A stretch of DNA of 64,000 nt from Arthrobacter sp. 260 (GCF_013116745.1 NZ_JABFOE010000017.1:16181-80180); one strand, 5' to 3'; shown: positions 1-9,404, numbered from the stretch's first letter. A program made the numbers and translations. The notes: generated from the letters alone by a model not told the origin.

Positions 1-421
1 GGCCGTTGGGCATCAGCATGGGGACCGTCATGGGAAGGACCCGGCGGGGGCCCTTGGCGCGCAGGGTGTCCCAGGCATCAAGGAGCGTCCAGACACCGCC
101 AATGCCGGTGGCAAACGCGACCGCGAACCGGTCGTGGTCAATTTCTTCAAGGCCGGAATCCCGCCAGGCTTCGCGGGCTGCGATGACCGCGAACTGCGTG
201 GAGGGATCCATGCGCTTGGCTTCGACTCGTGAGAGGACCTCACTGGCAGGGGTCGTGACCTGCGCAGCGAAGGTCACGGGCAGCTCGTACTCCTGGACCC
301 AGTCGGCTTCGATGGTTCGAGCACCGGAGACACCCTTGAGGGCGTTCTTCCACATGGTGGGGACGTCGCCGCCAATCGGCGTCGTCGCGCCCAGTCCGGT
401 GATCACTACTTTGCGTGCCAT
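1..421 (-). CDS. fabF: 3-oxoacyl-ACP synthase II (KAS II), N-terminal part, cut by window edge
   Basis: Elongating condensing enzyme of type II fatty acid synthesis: it joins malonyl-ACP to a growing acyl-ACP in the cytoplasm. Only about 140 residues are present. The N-terminus reads MARKVVITGLGATTPIGGDV, the usual opening of the FabF family, and it runs out of the window before the catalytic cysteine. The ATG has a GAGAG ribosome site six bases upstream. It is the last visible gene of a leftward fabD-fabH-acpP-fabF series, about 100 bp after acpP, and is probably co-transcribed. The family call is firm; completeness cannot be judged. Confidence 0.93.
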   Translation of the reverse strand, partial: MARKVVITGLGATTPIGGDVPTMWKNALKGVSGARTIEADWVQEYELPVTFAAQVTTPASEVLSRVEAKRMDPSTQFAVIAAREAWRDSGLEEIDHDRFAVAFATGIGGVWTLLDAWDTLRAKGPRRVLPMTVPMLMPNG

Positions 422-524
422 GGTTCACTCTCTAAAACGTGGGGTGTTGCTGTGGAACGTGCGGGTGGACGCCTCCGCGGCTGTCAGCACCAAGTGGTGC
501 TGGCAGCCACGGAGCCAAGTGGAT

Positions 525-770
525 CTAGGCCTGCGCGCCGGAAATGAAGTTGACGGCGTCGCCGACGGTCTTCAGGTTCTTGACCTCTTCGTCGGGAATC
601 CGAACGCCGAACTTCTCTTCGGCGTTGACCACGATGGTCATCATCGAGATGGAGTCGATGTCCAGGTCATCGGTGAAGGACTTGTCCATCTCGACTGACT
701 CGGGTGCAAGACCGGTTTCCTCGTTGACGATTTCGGCCAAGCCGGCCAGGATTTCTTCGTTGCTAGCCAT
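525..770 (-). CDS. acpP: acyl carrier protein
   Basis: Small acidic carrier (81 aa) that holds growing acyl chains on a phosphopantetheine arm for the Fab enzymes. The attachment site is DIDSIS near residues 37-42, with the serine after the aspartate as the modified residue; the usual DSL is DSI here. Length and helix pattern are normal for AcpP. It lies between fabH and fabF on the same strand, the standard actinobacterial order, so it serves this pathway rather than a polyketide cluster, since no polyketide genes are nearby. Confidence 0.96.
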   Translation of the reverse strand: MASNEEILAGLAEIVNEETGLAPESVEMDKSFTDDLDIDSISMMTIVVNAEEKFGVRIPDEEVKNLKTVGDAVNFISGAQA

Positions 771-853
771 GGATGGCTCCTTTTCTTGTCAAGCCGGATC
801 AAAGACCCGGCATGGATAATCAAACCGCGGTTGACGGTTTGGCTTGGGAAAAA

Positions 854-1906
854 CTAGGGAAGTACTACCACCTGCGCGCCGAACACCAGACCGGCACCAA
901 AACCAATCTGCAGGGCCAGACCCCCGCTCAGCTGGGGGTGTTCCTGGAGCATGCGGTGCATGGCAAGTGGAATGGAAGCGGCCGAGGTGTTTCCAGCGTC
1001 AACGATATCGCGTGCCACTTCTACATGGTCGGGCAGCTTCAGCTGCTTGACCATCTCGTCGATGATGCGGATGTTCGCCTGGTGTGGCACGAAGGCCACC
1101 AGGTCCTCGGCCGTGACGCCTGCGGCGTCCAGTGCCTGCTGGGCGACCTTAGCCATTTCCCAGACCGCCCACCGGAAGACCGTTTGCCCGTCCTGGCGCA
1201 TGGTGGGCCAGGAGGCTTTCGGCGTGTCTTCGAGGGATCCGCCGACGGCGCCCACTGAAGCGAGCTCGGCATCGCGGATATCCAGCAGCGAGTGGGACAT
1301 CCGGATGGCCTGGTGCTTGCTGCCATCCGAGCCCCATACCGACGGTCCAATGCCGGCGCTCTCCGCCGGGCCGATTACCACGGCGCCTGCACCGTCGCCG
1401 AGGAGGAACGAAATGGTCCGGTCGGCGTTGTCGATGAAGTCGGACAGCTTCTCGACACCAACCACCAGAACGTACTCGGCGGTTCCTGCGTGCACCATCG
1501 CGTCCGCCTGGGCAATGCCGTAGCAGTACCCGGCACAGGCCGCCGAGATGTCATAGGCGGGCGCTGGCGTGGCACCGAGGCGGTCCGTCAGCTGCGCGGC
1601 AGCCGAGGGGGTGGCATAGGGGTGGGTCACTGTCGAGACGAGGACTGCGCCCAGCTGGGCGGCGTCGATTCCGGCGTTCTCCAAGGCCGACCGCGCCGCG
1701 GCCTCCGCCATGTCGATGACGCTGGTGTCGCGGTCGGCGCGGTGCCGGGTAACAATCCCGGTCCGCTGCCGGATCCATTCGTCAGAGGAGTCAATCCACT
1801 GGCAGACGTCTTCGTTGGTGACTATGACATCGGGCCGGAATACGCCGATGCCGTGGATGCGCGTGTGCTCGCGCAGTGGAGCTTGCTTCATGACGGGGGC
1901 GTTCAC
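854..1906 (-). CDS. fabH: 3-oxoacyl-ACP synthase III (KAS III)
   Basis: Starts fatty acid chains by condensing an acyl-CoA primer with malonyl-ACP. The 350 aa protein has the full Cys-His-Asn triad: cysteine in AACAGYCYG (about residue 130), histidine in VPHQANIR (about 268) and asparagine in DAGNTSAA (about 298). Actinobacterial FabH commonly takes branched primers, giving iso/anteiso lipids; that preference is inferred from the group, not visible here. The GTG start overlaps the fabD TAG stop by one base (TAGTG), which implies translational coupling within the operon. Confidence 0.95.
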   Translation of the reverse strand: MNAPVMKQAPLREHTRIHGIGVFRPDVIVTNEDVCQWIDSSDEWIRQRTGIVTRHRADRDTSVIDMAEAAARSALENAGIDAAQLGAVLVSTVTHPYATPSAAAQLTDRLGATPAPAYDISAACAGYCYGIAQADAMVHAGTAEYVLVVGVEKLSDFIDNADRTISFLLGDGAGAVVIGPAESAGIGPSVWGSDGSKHQAIRMSHSLLDIRDAELASVGAVGGSLEDTPKASWPTMRQDGQTVFRWAVWEMAKVAQQALDAAGVTAEDLVAFVPHQANIRIIDEMVKQLKLPDHVEVARDIVDAGNTSAASIPLAMHRMLQEHPQLSGGLALQIGFGAGLVFGAQVVVLP

Positions 1907-2868
1907 TAGTGTCCTTCTGCAATGGGGGAAATGACCGGATCCGGGGTGCGTGAGTGCTCCTCAATAAAGGAAGCGGCGGCATCCAGATCCTCAGGCGATT
2001 TTACGGCCAATGTGGGTGTCCCGCGCATTCCGCGCTTCATTAATCCCGTCAGCGTTCCCGCCGGCGACAATTCGAGAACCCCCGAAACCCCCATGTGCTC
2101 CAGCTGGGCCATGCAGAGGTCCCACCGGACCGGGCGCGACACCTGGGCGATCAGACTGTCCAGGTTTCCGTCCCCGGTGGTCACCGGGGCGCCGTCGTAG
2201 TTCGACAGCAGCGTGGCAACCGGATCAAGGGGTGTAAGAGTAGGCCGCAGCTCCTGGAGCGCCGCAACGGCGGGGCTCATGTGGTGGGTGTGGAAGGCAC
2301 CCGCAACCTTCAGTGGGATGACCCTCGCCTTCGCCGGGGGATCGGCAATGAGTGCCGCCAGCTGGTCGAGGGTGCCGGCGGCAACAACCTGCCCGCCCCC
2401 GTTGGCATTCGCCGGTGTCAGACCGTGCCGGGCGAGTACCTCGGCGACGTCGTCGGGATCGCCGCCCAGGATGGCGCTCATCCCGGTGGGCACTACTGCT
2501 CCCGCTTCGGCCATGGCCGTGGCGCGGACCCTGACAAAGGCTGCCGCGTCCTGTTCGGACAGCGCACCGGCAATGGCTGACGCCGTGACCTCGCCCACCG
2601 AGTGGCCTGCGACCACAGTGGCCGCCGTCATCGGACGGTTGCCCAGCAGCACCCGCGCGGTCACCAGACCGGCGGCAACGATCAGGGGCTGCGCCACGGC
2701 AGTGTCCTTGATCGTTTCTTCGTCCGAGATGGTGCCGTGGCGGACCAGGTCCAGTCCGGCCTGATCGCTGAGGGACTCGAGATGCTCAGGGACGCCTGGG
2801 AGTTCCAACCAGGGGCTCAAGAAACCGGGCGTTTGGGACCCCTGACCGGGGCAGACAATTGCAAGCAC
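1906..2868 (-). CDS. fabD: malonyl-CoA:ACP transacylase
   Basis: Loads malonyl groups from CoA onto ACP, feeding FabH and FabF. The 320 aa protein opens with the family motif VCPGQGSQTPGF, has the nucleophile elbow AGHSVGE (about residues 92-98, serine nucleophile) and a later histidine in the AFHTHHM segment. The start is GTG; GGAAAG lies eight bases upstream. It is the first gene of the leftward fab operon. A 17 bp inverted repeat sits 68 bp before the start and resembles one in front of the neighbouring regulator gene. Confidence 0.95.
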   Translation of the reverse strand: MLAIVCPGQGSQTPGFLSPWLELPGVPEHLESLSDQAGLDLVRHGTISDEETIKDTAVAQPLIVAAGLVTARVLLGNRPMTAATVVAGHSVGEVTASAIAGALSEQDAAAFVRVRATAMAEAGAVVPTGMSAILGGDPDDVAEVLARHGLTPANANGGGQVVAAGTLDQLAALIADPPAKARVIPLKVAGAFHTHHMSPAVAALQELRPTLTPLDPVATLLSNYDGAPVTTGDGNLDSLIAQVSRPVRWDLCMAQLEHMGVSGVLELSPAGTLTGLMKRGMRGTPTLAVKSPEDLDAAASFIEEHSRTPDPVISPIAEGH

Positions 2869-2935
2869 GTATCAAGCTTTCCAAACTGCTAGGTGATTGT
2901 TGGGTATTCCGGTACACGAAGCTCCGGAGGCCACT

Positions 2936-2952
2936 TTGTAGGAAGTCTACAA
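2936..2952. promoter_or_regulatory. candidate FasR operator upstream of fabD
   Basis: TTGTAGGAAGTCTACAA is a perfect inverted repeat with six-base arms and a five-base centre. It lies in the 96 bp between the regulator gene stop and the fabD start. A related 17-mer occurs upstream of the regulator itself, sharing TTGT at one end and AG.CTACAA at the other. Binding by the regulator is inferred. Confidence 0.55.
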
Positions 2953-2964
2953 CGAAGGCATGGG

Positions 2965-4200
2965 TTACGGACGAGTAGCAGGCCGCTCCGGCGGGGCCTG
3001 GGCGGGCTGGCTGAGCCGGCCGACCACCAGTGCGGTTTGGAGGACGAACGCCTCGCGGGGGAGGAGCGGATCCCAGCCGGTGATGTCGCAGACACGCCGG
3101 AGCCGGTACCTGACAGTGTTCGCGTGGACGAAGAGTGCCCGGGAGGTCGCTTCGAGCGAGTGGCCCAGGTTCAGGTAGGCGGACAGCGTTTCTTCGAGGC
3201 CGTTGGAGGCTCCCACCAGGGGGCGGTAGATGTTCCGGATGAGGGCTTTCCGGGCGGTGTCGTCGCCGGAGATGACCCGTTCGGGCCAGAGATCGTCGGC
3301 GGCGACCGGCCGCGGGGCTGCCGGCCACGCGCGGGCCGCCGTCAGCCCGGCGAAGGCAGCCTGTGCCGAACTGCTGGCGGCGACAAGAGATTCGGATTCC
3401 GGACCGTACACCACCGGTCCCTGGCCGAACAGATCGCTGAGGCGGCTGTAGGTGTTCTCGGTGTTTTCCACCCCGCCAAGGACCAGGATCAGCCGGTCGC
3501 CCTGGATGCCCACCAGGGTGTCCTCGGCGATTCGGTCGGTGGTGCGGCGCAGCTCGTTGAGGAACATGGCGTTCGGTTCGGGCGGTGAACTGCCAACCAT
3601 CACCGTGATCCGGGCCTGCGATTTCCAGCCCACCGCGGCGATCCGGGAGCGGAGGGCGTCCGAACTTTCACCCCGCAGGATGGCGTCCACCACCAGCGCT
3701 TCCAACCGCGTGTCCCAGGATCCACGGGTTTCGGCCGCCCGGGCGTAGACATCGGCGGCGGCGAAGGCAACTTCCCGGGAGTAGCGCAGCACGGCCTCGC
3801 GGAGGGCGCCCTGGTCGGCGTCGGCAGCGAGGTCGGGCACGCGGTCCTCGACCACCTGCACCACCACACGAATGAGCTGCAGCGCCTTCTGCAGGCTGAT
3901 GGACCGGGTGAGTTCAGTGGGTGCCGTGCCAAAAACGTCGCTGAGGACCCAGGCAGGCGACACCGGGCGCTGGTACCAGTTCACAAACGAGGCGATGCCC
4001 TTTTGCGCCACCATGCCCAGCGCCGAGCGCTCATCCGGCCGCAGGCTGCGGTACCAGGGGAGCGACGCGTCCAGTTGTTGGAGTGTGGCGGTGGAGAGTG
4101 CGCCAATCTTGGCACGCAGCCGCTCCACCGTGTCGGGGTCGGCAACCGGGATCTCGGTCCTGCGGGAACTGGGCGGAAACGGGCGTTCGGACACAGGCAT
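2965..4200 (-). CDS. fasR: PucR/CdaR-type transcriptional regulator of fatty acid synthesis (FasR-like)
   Basis: A 411 aa DNA-binding regulator. The last ~60 residues form a PucR-type helix-turn-helix (LEATSRALFVHANTVRYRLR), and the middle resembles the degenerate GGDEF-like sensory part of CdaR proteins. It sits directly upstream of fabD on the same strand. In Streptomyces coelicolor the equivalent gene, in the same position, is FasR, a PucR-family regulator of the fabDHPF operon, so the same role is likely. The ATG at 4200 follows a TATGCT -10 element by six bases, suggesting a leaderless transcript. The symbol is by position and family, not by experiment. Confidence 0.85.
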   Translation of the reverse strand: MPVSERPFPPSSRRTEIPVADPDTVERLRAKIGALSTATLQQLDASLPWYRSLRPDERSALGMVAQKGIASFVNWYQRPVSPAWVLSDVFGTAPTELTRSISLQKALQLIRVVVQVVEDRVPDLAADADQGALREAVLRYSREVAFAAADVYARAAETRGSWDTRLEALVVDAILRGESSDALRSRIAAVGWKSQARITVMVGSSPPEPNAMFLNELRRTTDRIAEDTLVGIQGDRLILVLGGVENTENTYSRLSDLFGQGPVVYGPESESLVAASSSAQAAFAGLTAARAWPAAPRPVAADDLWPERVISGDDTARKALIRNIYRPLVGASNGLEETLSAYLNLGHSLEATSRALFVHANTVRYRLRRVCDITGWDPLLPREAFVLQTALVVGRLSQPAQAPPERPATRP

Positions 4201-4206
4201 TCCATG

Positions 4207-4212
4207 AGCATA
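4207..4212 (-). promoter_or_regulatory. -10 element, leaderless promoter of fasR
   Basis: Read leftward, TATGCT is followed by six bases and then the fasR ATG, the spacing expected when transcription starts at the start codon. No clear -35 was seen; the candidate operator lies just upstream. Confidence 0.5.
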
Positions 4213-4237
4213 CGTCTGAACCGGTATCTTGCTCCAT

Positions 4238-4254
4238 TTGTGTAGAGGCTACAA
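4238..4254. promoter_or_regulatory. candidate FasR operator upstream of fasR
   Basis: TTGTGTAGAGGCTACAA contains the inverted repeat GTAG-AGG-CTAC and matches the fabD-upstream 17-mer at 12 of 17 positions, including both ends. It is centred about 37 bases upstream of the fasR -10 element, which would allow autoregulation. Confidence 0.5.
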
Positions 4255-4282
4255 ACCGGCGATACCCTCGCCGGTGCCCAAC

Positions 4283-4347
4283 AAAAAACTGCCCCGGGGA
4301 ACGGGTGGATCGGTAATAACCGGTCCACCTGTTCTCCAGGGCAGTTT
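4283..4347 (-). terminator. rho-independent terminator of aceE
   Basis: Read leftward, AAACTGCCC pairs with GGGCAGTTT across an extended inner stem, and the last arm runs directly into a T tract (TTTTTT). It starts about 10 bp after the aceE stop codon. Confidence 0.85.
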
Positions 4348-4357
4348 CTAGCGCGTG

Positions 4358-7096
4358 CTAGCTGTCCCCACCGGTGTTTCCGGTGGTGCCGGCGTTGACG
4401 TCGAGCAGCTTGTACTTGTCGATCGCTTCGGCGGGCGCGCTGGCGTCCACCTCGCCGCGGCGTGCCAGCATCTCGAGAGCCCGCACCACCACTGAGTGGC
4501 TGTCGATCTTGAAGAACCGGCGTGCTGCAGCCCGGGTGTCGGAGAAGCCGAAGCCGTCAGCCCCAAGAGTGGCGAACTCGTTGGGCAGGAACTGGCGGAC
4601 CTGGTCCGGAACAGCCTTCATGTAGTCAGTCACGGCAACGATCGGGCCGGTGGCGCCTTCAAGCTGCTGGGTGATGAACGGTACGCGGGCTTCACCGGAC
4701 GGATTGAGGAACGCTTCTTCCTCGGCGGCCAGTCCGTCGCGACGCAGCTCGGTCCACGAGGTGACCGACCAGACGTCGGCCGAAACCCCCCAGTCCTCGG
4801 CGAGGATCCGCTGTGCATCAAGGGCCCAGGGCACTGAGACACCCGAGGCGAGGATCTGGGTTCGCGGCCCGTCGATCTTCGCAGGCGAGACCAGATAAAT
4901 GCCCTTGAGGAGGCCCTCGACGTCGAGCTCTTCCGGCTCTTTCGGCTGAAGGATCGGCTCGTTGTAGACGGTGATGTAATACATCAGGTTCCGGTCGTCC
5001 GAGCCTTCGCCGTACATCCGGTTCAGGCCGTCACGCATGATGTGGCCAATTTCGTAACCATAGGCCGGGTCATACGTGACCACGGCGGGGTTGGTGGAGG
5101 CCAACAGCGGTGAGTGCCCGTCCGCGTGCTGCAGTCCCTCGCCGGTCAGCGTGGTGCGGCCAGCGGTGGCCCCGATGATGAACCCACGGGTCATCTGGTC
5201 GGCGGCGGCCCAGTAGGAGTCGCCGGTGCGCTGGAAGCCGAACATCGAGTAGAACACGTACACGGGGATCAGTGGTTCGCCGTGGGTGGCGTAGGACGTA
5301 CCGGCGGCGGTGAAAGCGGCTACCGATCCGGCCTCGTTGATCCCTGCGTGCAGGATCTGTCCTTCGACCGACTCCTTGTACGCGAGGACCAGGTCACGGT
5401 CGACGGACAGGTAGTTCTGGCCGTTCGGGTTGTAGATCTTCGCCGTCGGGAAGAAGGAATCCATCCCGAAGGTGCGGGCCTCGTCGGGGATGATCGGGAC
5501 AATCCGCTTCCCGAACTCCTTGTCCCGCATCAGGTCCTTCAGGAGCCGCACGAAGGCCATGGTGGTGGCCGCCATCTGCTTGCCGGAGCCGCGCTTCGCG
5601 ACCTCGTACGCCTTGTCGCCCGGCAGGGTAACCTCGGTGTGCTTGTTGCGACGCTCGGGGACAAAGCCGCCGAGCGCCTTGCGGCGTTCCAACAGGTACT
5701 TGATCTCGGGTGCGTCAGCGCCGGGGTGGTAGTACGGCGGGTTGTACAGGTCGTCGTCGATCTGCTCGTCAGTGATGGGAATGCGCAGGTGGTCCCTGAA
5801 CGCCTTGAGGTCATCAGAGGTGAGCTTCTTCATCTGGTGGGTCGCGTTGCGCCCCTCGAAATGGGGGCCCAGGCCATAACCCTTGACCGTCTTCGCGAGA
5901 ATGACCGTCGGCTTTCCCTTGAACTCGGTGGCGGCCTTGTACGCGGCGTACACCTTGCGGTAATCGTGCCCACCGCGCTTGAGCTTCCACACCTTGTCGT
6001 CGCTGAAATCGGCGACCATTTCCTTGGTCTGCGGGGTCTTCCCGAAGAAGTGTTCGCGGACAAACCCACCGGACTCGGCCTTGTAGGTCTGGTAGTCGCC
6101 GTCGGGGGTGGAGTTCATGATTCCCACCAGGGAACCATCTTCATCCTTCTCCAACAGGTCATCCCACTCGCGGCCCCAGACCACCTTGATGACGTTCCAG
6201 CCGGCGCCCCTGAAGAAGGCTTCGAGTTCCTGCATGATCTTGCCGTTGCCGCGCACCGGACCATCGAGGCGCTGCAGGTTGCAGTTGATGACGAAGTTCA
6301 GGTTGTCCAGGCGCTCGTTGGCTGCGAGCTGCAGCAGGCCGCGTGATTCCGGCTCGTCCATCTCGCCGTCGCCCAGGAAGGCCCAGACCTGCTGATCGGA
6401 GGTGTCCTTGATGCCACGGTTGTGGAGGTAGCGGTTGGACTGCGCCTGGTAGATCGCGTTCATCGGGCCGATTCCCATCGACACGGTGGGGAATTCCCAG
6501 AAGTTCGGCATCAGCCGGGGGTGCGGGTAGGAGGAGAGCGCGTGGCCTTCCTTCGACTTCTCCTGGCGGAACCCGTCGAGGTCCTCCTCGGTGAGGCGTC
6601 CCTCAAGGTAGGCCCTCGCGTACATGCCGGGGGAGGCGTGGCCCTGATAGAAGACCTGGTCACCGCCGCCTGGGTGGTCCTTACCCCGGAAGAAGTGGTT
6701 GAATCCCACCTCATAGAGGGTCGCGGCTCCTGCGTAGGTGGAGATGTGACCGCCGACGCCGATCTCGGGGCGCTGCGCACGGTGCACCATGACGGCCGCG
6801 TTCCAGCGCATCCAGGCGCGGAACTTCCGTTCGATTTCCTCGTCACCCGGGAAATCGGGTTCCTGGTCCGCCGGAATGGTGTTCACGTAGTCGGTGGTCG
6901 TCACCATGGGCACGCCGACGCTCCGCGCACCAGCGCGCTGCAACAGCGAACGCATGATGAACTGCGCCCGTTCAGTGCCCTGGACCCGGATCAGCTCATC
7001 GAGTGACTCAATCCACTCGGCTGTCTCCTCCGGGTCACCGTCGGTTCCGCCGGTCAAATTACTAAGAATTTCCGGTCCACCTTGCTCTACAGCCAC
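4358..7096 (-). CDS. aceE: pyruvate dehydrogenase E1 component, homodimeric type
   Basis: Thiamine-diphosphate-dependent decarboxylase that feeds pyruvate into the pyruvate dehydrogenase complex for acetyl-CoA. At 912 aa it has full length for the AceE family. The ThDP motif is visible as [10 protein letters not shown] (about residue 240) with NCNLQ about 30 residues later. Start is GTG with GGGAGAGG upstream. The gene is alone, with a terminator behind it and a divergent DUF3052 gene ahead; aceE next to DUF3052 is a familiar actinobacterial pairing. E2 and E3 genes are not in the window. Its neighbour fasR links acetyl-CoA production and fatty acid synthesis by position only. Confidence 0.97.
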   Translation of the reverse strand: MAVEQGGPEILSNLTGGTDGDPEETAEWIESLDELIRVQGTERAQFIMRSLLQRAGARSVGVPMVTTTDYVNTIPADQEPDFPGDEEIERKFRAWMRWNAAVMVHRAQRPEIGVGGHISTYAGAATLYEVGFNHFFRGKDHPGGGDQVFYQGHASPGMYARAYLEGRLTEEDLDGFRQEKSKEGHALSSYPHPRLMPNFWEFPTVSMGIGPMNAIYQAQSNRYLHNRGIKDTSDQQVWAFLGDGEMDEPESRGLLQLAANERLDNLNFVINCNLQRLDGPVRGNGKIMQELEAFFRGAGWNVIKVVWGREWDDLLEKDEDGSLVGIMNSTPDGDYQTYKAESGGFVREHFFGKTPQTKEMVADFSDDKVWKLKRGGHDYRKVYAAYKAATEFKGKPTVILAKTVKGYGLGPHFEGRNATHQMKKLTSDDLKAFRDHLRIPITDEQIDDDLYNPPYYHPGADAPEIKYLLERRKALGGFVPERRNKHTEVTLPGDKAYEVAKRGSGKQMAATTMAFVRLLKDLMRDKEFGKRIVPIIPDEARTFGMDSFFPTAKIYNPNGQNYLSVDRDLVLAYKESVEGQILHAGINEAGSVAAFTAAGTSYATHGEPLIPVYVFYSMFGFQRTGDSYWAAADQMTRGFIIGATAGRTTLTGEGLQHADGHSPLLASTNPAVVTYDPAYGYEIGHIMRDGLNRMYGEGSDDRNLMYYITVYNEPILQPKEPEELDVEGLLKGIYLVSPAKIDGPRTQILASGVSVPWALDAQRILAEDWGVSADVWSVTSWTELRRDGLAAEEEAFLNPSGEARVPFITQQLEGATGPIVAVTDYMKAVPDQVRQFLPNEFATLGADGFGFSDTRAAARRFFKIDSHSVVVRALEMLARRGEVDASAPAEAIDKYKLLDVNAGTTGNTGGDS

Positions 7097-7513
7097 GCCA
7101 AACCTCTCCCACTCCGCAGATGATGTCTACGATGCTTACAACTGACGCAACGGAACGATGCTCCGCAGCCTGTCTGTGGCCACGACCCCAAGATCGTAAG
7201 GATCGTGACAAATCACTTTTGTAACTCTAGCCGCGACGAGTCGGAGATGCGTAGTGGAGGCCCGGCAGCTGAGCGGTTTCCGCTCTCGGCGGTATTTGCG
7301 GCATCCGCCTGCGCCTGGATCCACCGGGGGCGTCCGGGCGGGACTTTCCGGCGGTTTCCTCCCTATATGGTGTACATATGCGACCGAGGATTCGCCCGGG
7401 AGACCTGCTGGCTTGATGCATGGCGTTTAAAGGTGTTGGCTGGTAATAATGCATATCAACGTAACTAGTGGATCCGCTAATCAAAGTGACCACAGTCTTT
7501 CGGGAGGAAAACA
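7097..7513. other. divergent intergenic region aceE / DUF3052
   Basis: 417 bp with no plausible gene. It must hold promoters for both flanking genes. Visible elements are a possible leftward -10 (TACGAT at 7193-7198), the small repeat GTGACAAATCAC at 7206-7217, and an imperfect inverted repeat TTGATGCAT (7413-7421) / ATGCATATCAA (7449-7459). A strong ribosome site GGGAGG lies before the DUF3052 GTG. No -35/-10 pair could be assigned with confidence. Confidence 0.5.
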
Positions 7514-7933
7514 GTGAGCGAGGCCGAAGCCGCCACAACGGATACCGTGGCGGGCAAGTTGGGTTTCAAGAACGGGGACCTGCTTCAGGAACTCGGCTAC
7601 GACGAGGATGTGGATTTCGACTTCCGTGCAACCCTCGAGGATGAAACCGGGTCTGAACTGCTCACTGAAGAGGACCAGGACGTTGTGGACGGTGTGCTGC
7701 TTTGGTGGCGCAACGACGACGGCGACCTCGTCGACGCACTCGTTGACTCACTGACCTGCCTCGACGAAGGCGGCACCGTCTGGGTCCTGACCCCGAAATC
7801 CGGACGCACCGGCTACGTTGCCCCCTCGATCATCCAGGAAGCCGCTCCCACCGCGGGTCTGCACGCCACGTCGTCGGCTGGTGTCTCGAAGGACTGGGCC
7901 GCTACCCGATTGGTCAGCCGACGGAAAAGCTAG
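7514..7933 (+). CDS. DUF3052 family protein
   Basis: Small acidic protein of 139 aa found throughout actinobacteria next to aceE; its biochemical function is unknown to me. The recognisable core is KLGFKNGDLLQELGYDEDVD near the N-terminus and VWVLTPKSGRTGYVAPS near residue 90, followed by a stretch ending DWAATRLVSRRKS. No membrane segment or signal peptide is seen. GTG start with GGGAGG at good spacing. It is one base upstream of a peroxiredoxin gene, so the two are probably co-transcribed. Confidence 0.85.
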   Translation: MSEAEAATTDTVAGKLGFKNGDLLQELGYDEDVDFDFRATLEDETGSELLTEEDQDVVDGVLLWWRNDDGDLVDALVDSLTCLDEGGTVWVLTPKSGRTGYVAPSIIQEAAPTAGLHATSSAGVSKDWAATRLVSRRKS

Positions 7934-7934
7934 C

Positions 7935-8429
7935 ATGAGCGGGCTCCCGCTGATGGGCGAGCCAGCACCTGACTTCGCCCTGTCCAACCAGTTCGGTGAG
8001 ACGGTCCGCCTCAGCGATCTGCGCGGAACGCCCGTCGCTGTGGTGTTCTATCCCTTCGCGTTCTCGGGTGTCTGCACCGGCGAACTCTGCGAGCTGCGCG
8101 ACAATCTGGCTTTGTTTGACGACGACGGCGTGCGGCTTCTCGCCGTTTCGGTCGATTCCAAATACACTCTGCGTGCGTACGCCCAGGACCAAGGCTTCAG
8201 CTTCGACCTGCTGGCAGACTTCTGGCCCCACGGCGATGTCGCCGCCCGATACGGCGCGTTCGACGCCGACCGGGGTTATGCAGAACGTGCCACCTTCCTC
8301 ATCGACGCGCAGGGTGTCATTGTGGCGACCCTCCGCTCCGAGCTCGGCCAGCCCCGTCCGCTCGAGGACTACCGGGCGGCGCTGACCAACCTCACCGGCC
8401 GGGTAAACCGCGTCGGACCGTCATTGTGA
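7935..8429 (+). CDS. ahpE: AhpE-type peroxiredoxin
   Basis: Thiol peroxidase (164 aa) that reduces peroxides in the cytoplasm. The active site reads FYPFAFSGVCTGELCELRD, with the peroxidatic cysteine in the VCT triplet at about residue 45, the threonine one residue on, and a second cysteine five residues later (CTGELC). Overall size and sequence fit the AhpE one-cysteine group of mycobacteria. The ATG at 7935 was preferred over an upstream in-frame codon because it follows the DUF3052 stop by one base. The stop overlaps the sirtuin GTG, so the three genes form an operon. Confidence 0.9.
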   Translation: MSGLPLMGEPAPDFALSNQFGETVRLSDLRGTPVAVVFYPFAFSGVCTGELCELRDNLALFDDDGVRLLAVSVDSKYTLRAYAQDQGFSFDLLADFWPHGDVAARYGAFDADRGYAERATFLIDAQGVIVATLRSELGQPRPLEDYRAALTNLTGRVNRVGPSL

Positions 8430-9358
8430 CACCCGAGTCAGCTGGCGGAGCAGCTACACCCCCTGGCCTCGGTCTGACCGGATTCGCCAGTGGTGACCCA
8501 GCAGATCCCGCTCCCACCTTCAGCCCCGAGCAACGCACCCGAATGGCAGAGGTGGTGAGACTGCTCAGCGGCCACCGCCTCGCCGTCCTGACCGGCGCGG
8601 GACTGAGCACCGACTCCGGCATTCCGGACTACCGCGGGCCCCAATCGGTCCCACGTAACCCCATGACGTACCAACAGTTCGTCGGCGATGAAGTGCTGCG
8701 GCGCCGGTACTGGGCCCGCAACCATGTGGGCTGGCACCACCTCCGTCACGCCGACCCCAACCCCGGTCACCTCGCCCTGGCGTCGCTCGAATCCCGGGGG
8801 CTGCTCTCCGGGCTGATCACCCAGAACGTGGACAGGCTTCACTCGGCGGCAGGCAGTGAACAGGTGATCGACCTGCACGGGACCTACGACCGCGTCGTCT
8901 GCCTGCAGTGCGCCAGGAGCTATAGCCGGTCCGAGATTGCGGTCCTGCTGGAAGCGCTGAACCCCGGTTACCTGGAGCGTGAATCGAACGCGGGGGACGT
9001 CGCGCCTGACGCCGATGCCGACGTCGACGACACGAGCGATTTTGTGATGGCCCCCTGCCCCAACTGTGGCGGCATGCTGAAGCCGGACTTCGTGTACTTC
9101 GGGGAGAACGTGCCGAAGGACCGGGTTGCCGAGGCCTACCAGGTGGTGGACTCCGGCGACGCGTTGCTGGTCGCCGGGTCATCCCTGACCGTGATGAGCG
9201 GACTGCGTTTCGTCAGGCACGCCGCGAAGGCAGGGAAGCCCGTGGTAATCATCAATCGGGGCGCCACCCGTGGTGATGACCTGGCCAACATGCTGGTCAA
9301 CCTGGGCGTCTCCGAGGCGCTCAGCTACCTGGCCGATGAACTGCCCGACCTGCAGTAG
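8426..9358 (+). CDS. Sir2-family NAD-dependent protein deacylase (sirtuin)
   Basis: Removes acyl groups from lysine side chains using NAD+. The 310 aa protein has GAGLSTDSGIPDYRG (about residues 57-71), the TQNVDRLH motif, the catalytic histidine in DLHGTYD, and four zinc cysteines as CLQC and CPNC. Between the cysteine pairs there is an acidic insert (DAPDADADVDD-like), and the N-terminus carries about 40 extra low-complexity residues. GTG start overlaps the peroxiredoxin stop (GTGA). Being downstream of a peroxiredoxin hints at a redox or metabolic stress operon, which is inference. Confidence 0.93.
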   Translation: MTPESAGGAATPPGLGLTGFASGDPADPAPTFSPEQRTRMAEVVRLLSGHRLAVLTGAGLSTDSGIPDYRGPQSVPRNPMTYQQFVGDEVLRRRYWARNHVGWHHLRHADPNPGHLALASLESRGLLSGLITQNVDRLHSAAGSEQVIDLHGTYDRVVCLQCARSYSRSEIAVLLEALNPGYLERESNAGDVAPDADADVDDTSDFVMAPCPNCGGMLKPDFVYFGENVPKDRVAEAYQVVDSGDALLVAGSSLTVMSGLRFVRHAAKAGKPVVIINRGATRGDDLANMLVNLGVSEALSYLADELPDLQ

Positions 9359-9374
9359 CGGGCAGGGCGGACGA

Positions 9375-9404
9375 TTGGCGTTCTCTTGGGAATCCCAGTA
9401 GAGT
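9375..9404 (+). promoter_or_regulatory. promoter of tRNA-Val
   Basis: TTGGCG and TAGAGT are separated by 18 bp and lie about 45 bp upstream of the tRNA, matching a housekeeping sigma promoter. Confidence 0.55.

Noticed and set aside
1292..1909. 205 aa frame antisense to fabH
   Set aside because: Shadow of fabH; no motif and no ribosome site.
5114..6346. 410 aa open frame antisense to aceE
   Set aside because: It lies wholly inside a well-supported aceE; its sequence is low-complexity Val/Gly/Leu-rich as expected for the complement of high-GC codons and matches no family I know.
7206..7217. CRP/GlxR-like site GTGACAAATCAC before aceE
   Set aside because: The half-sites are four bases apart, not the six expected for a CRP-family site.
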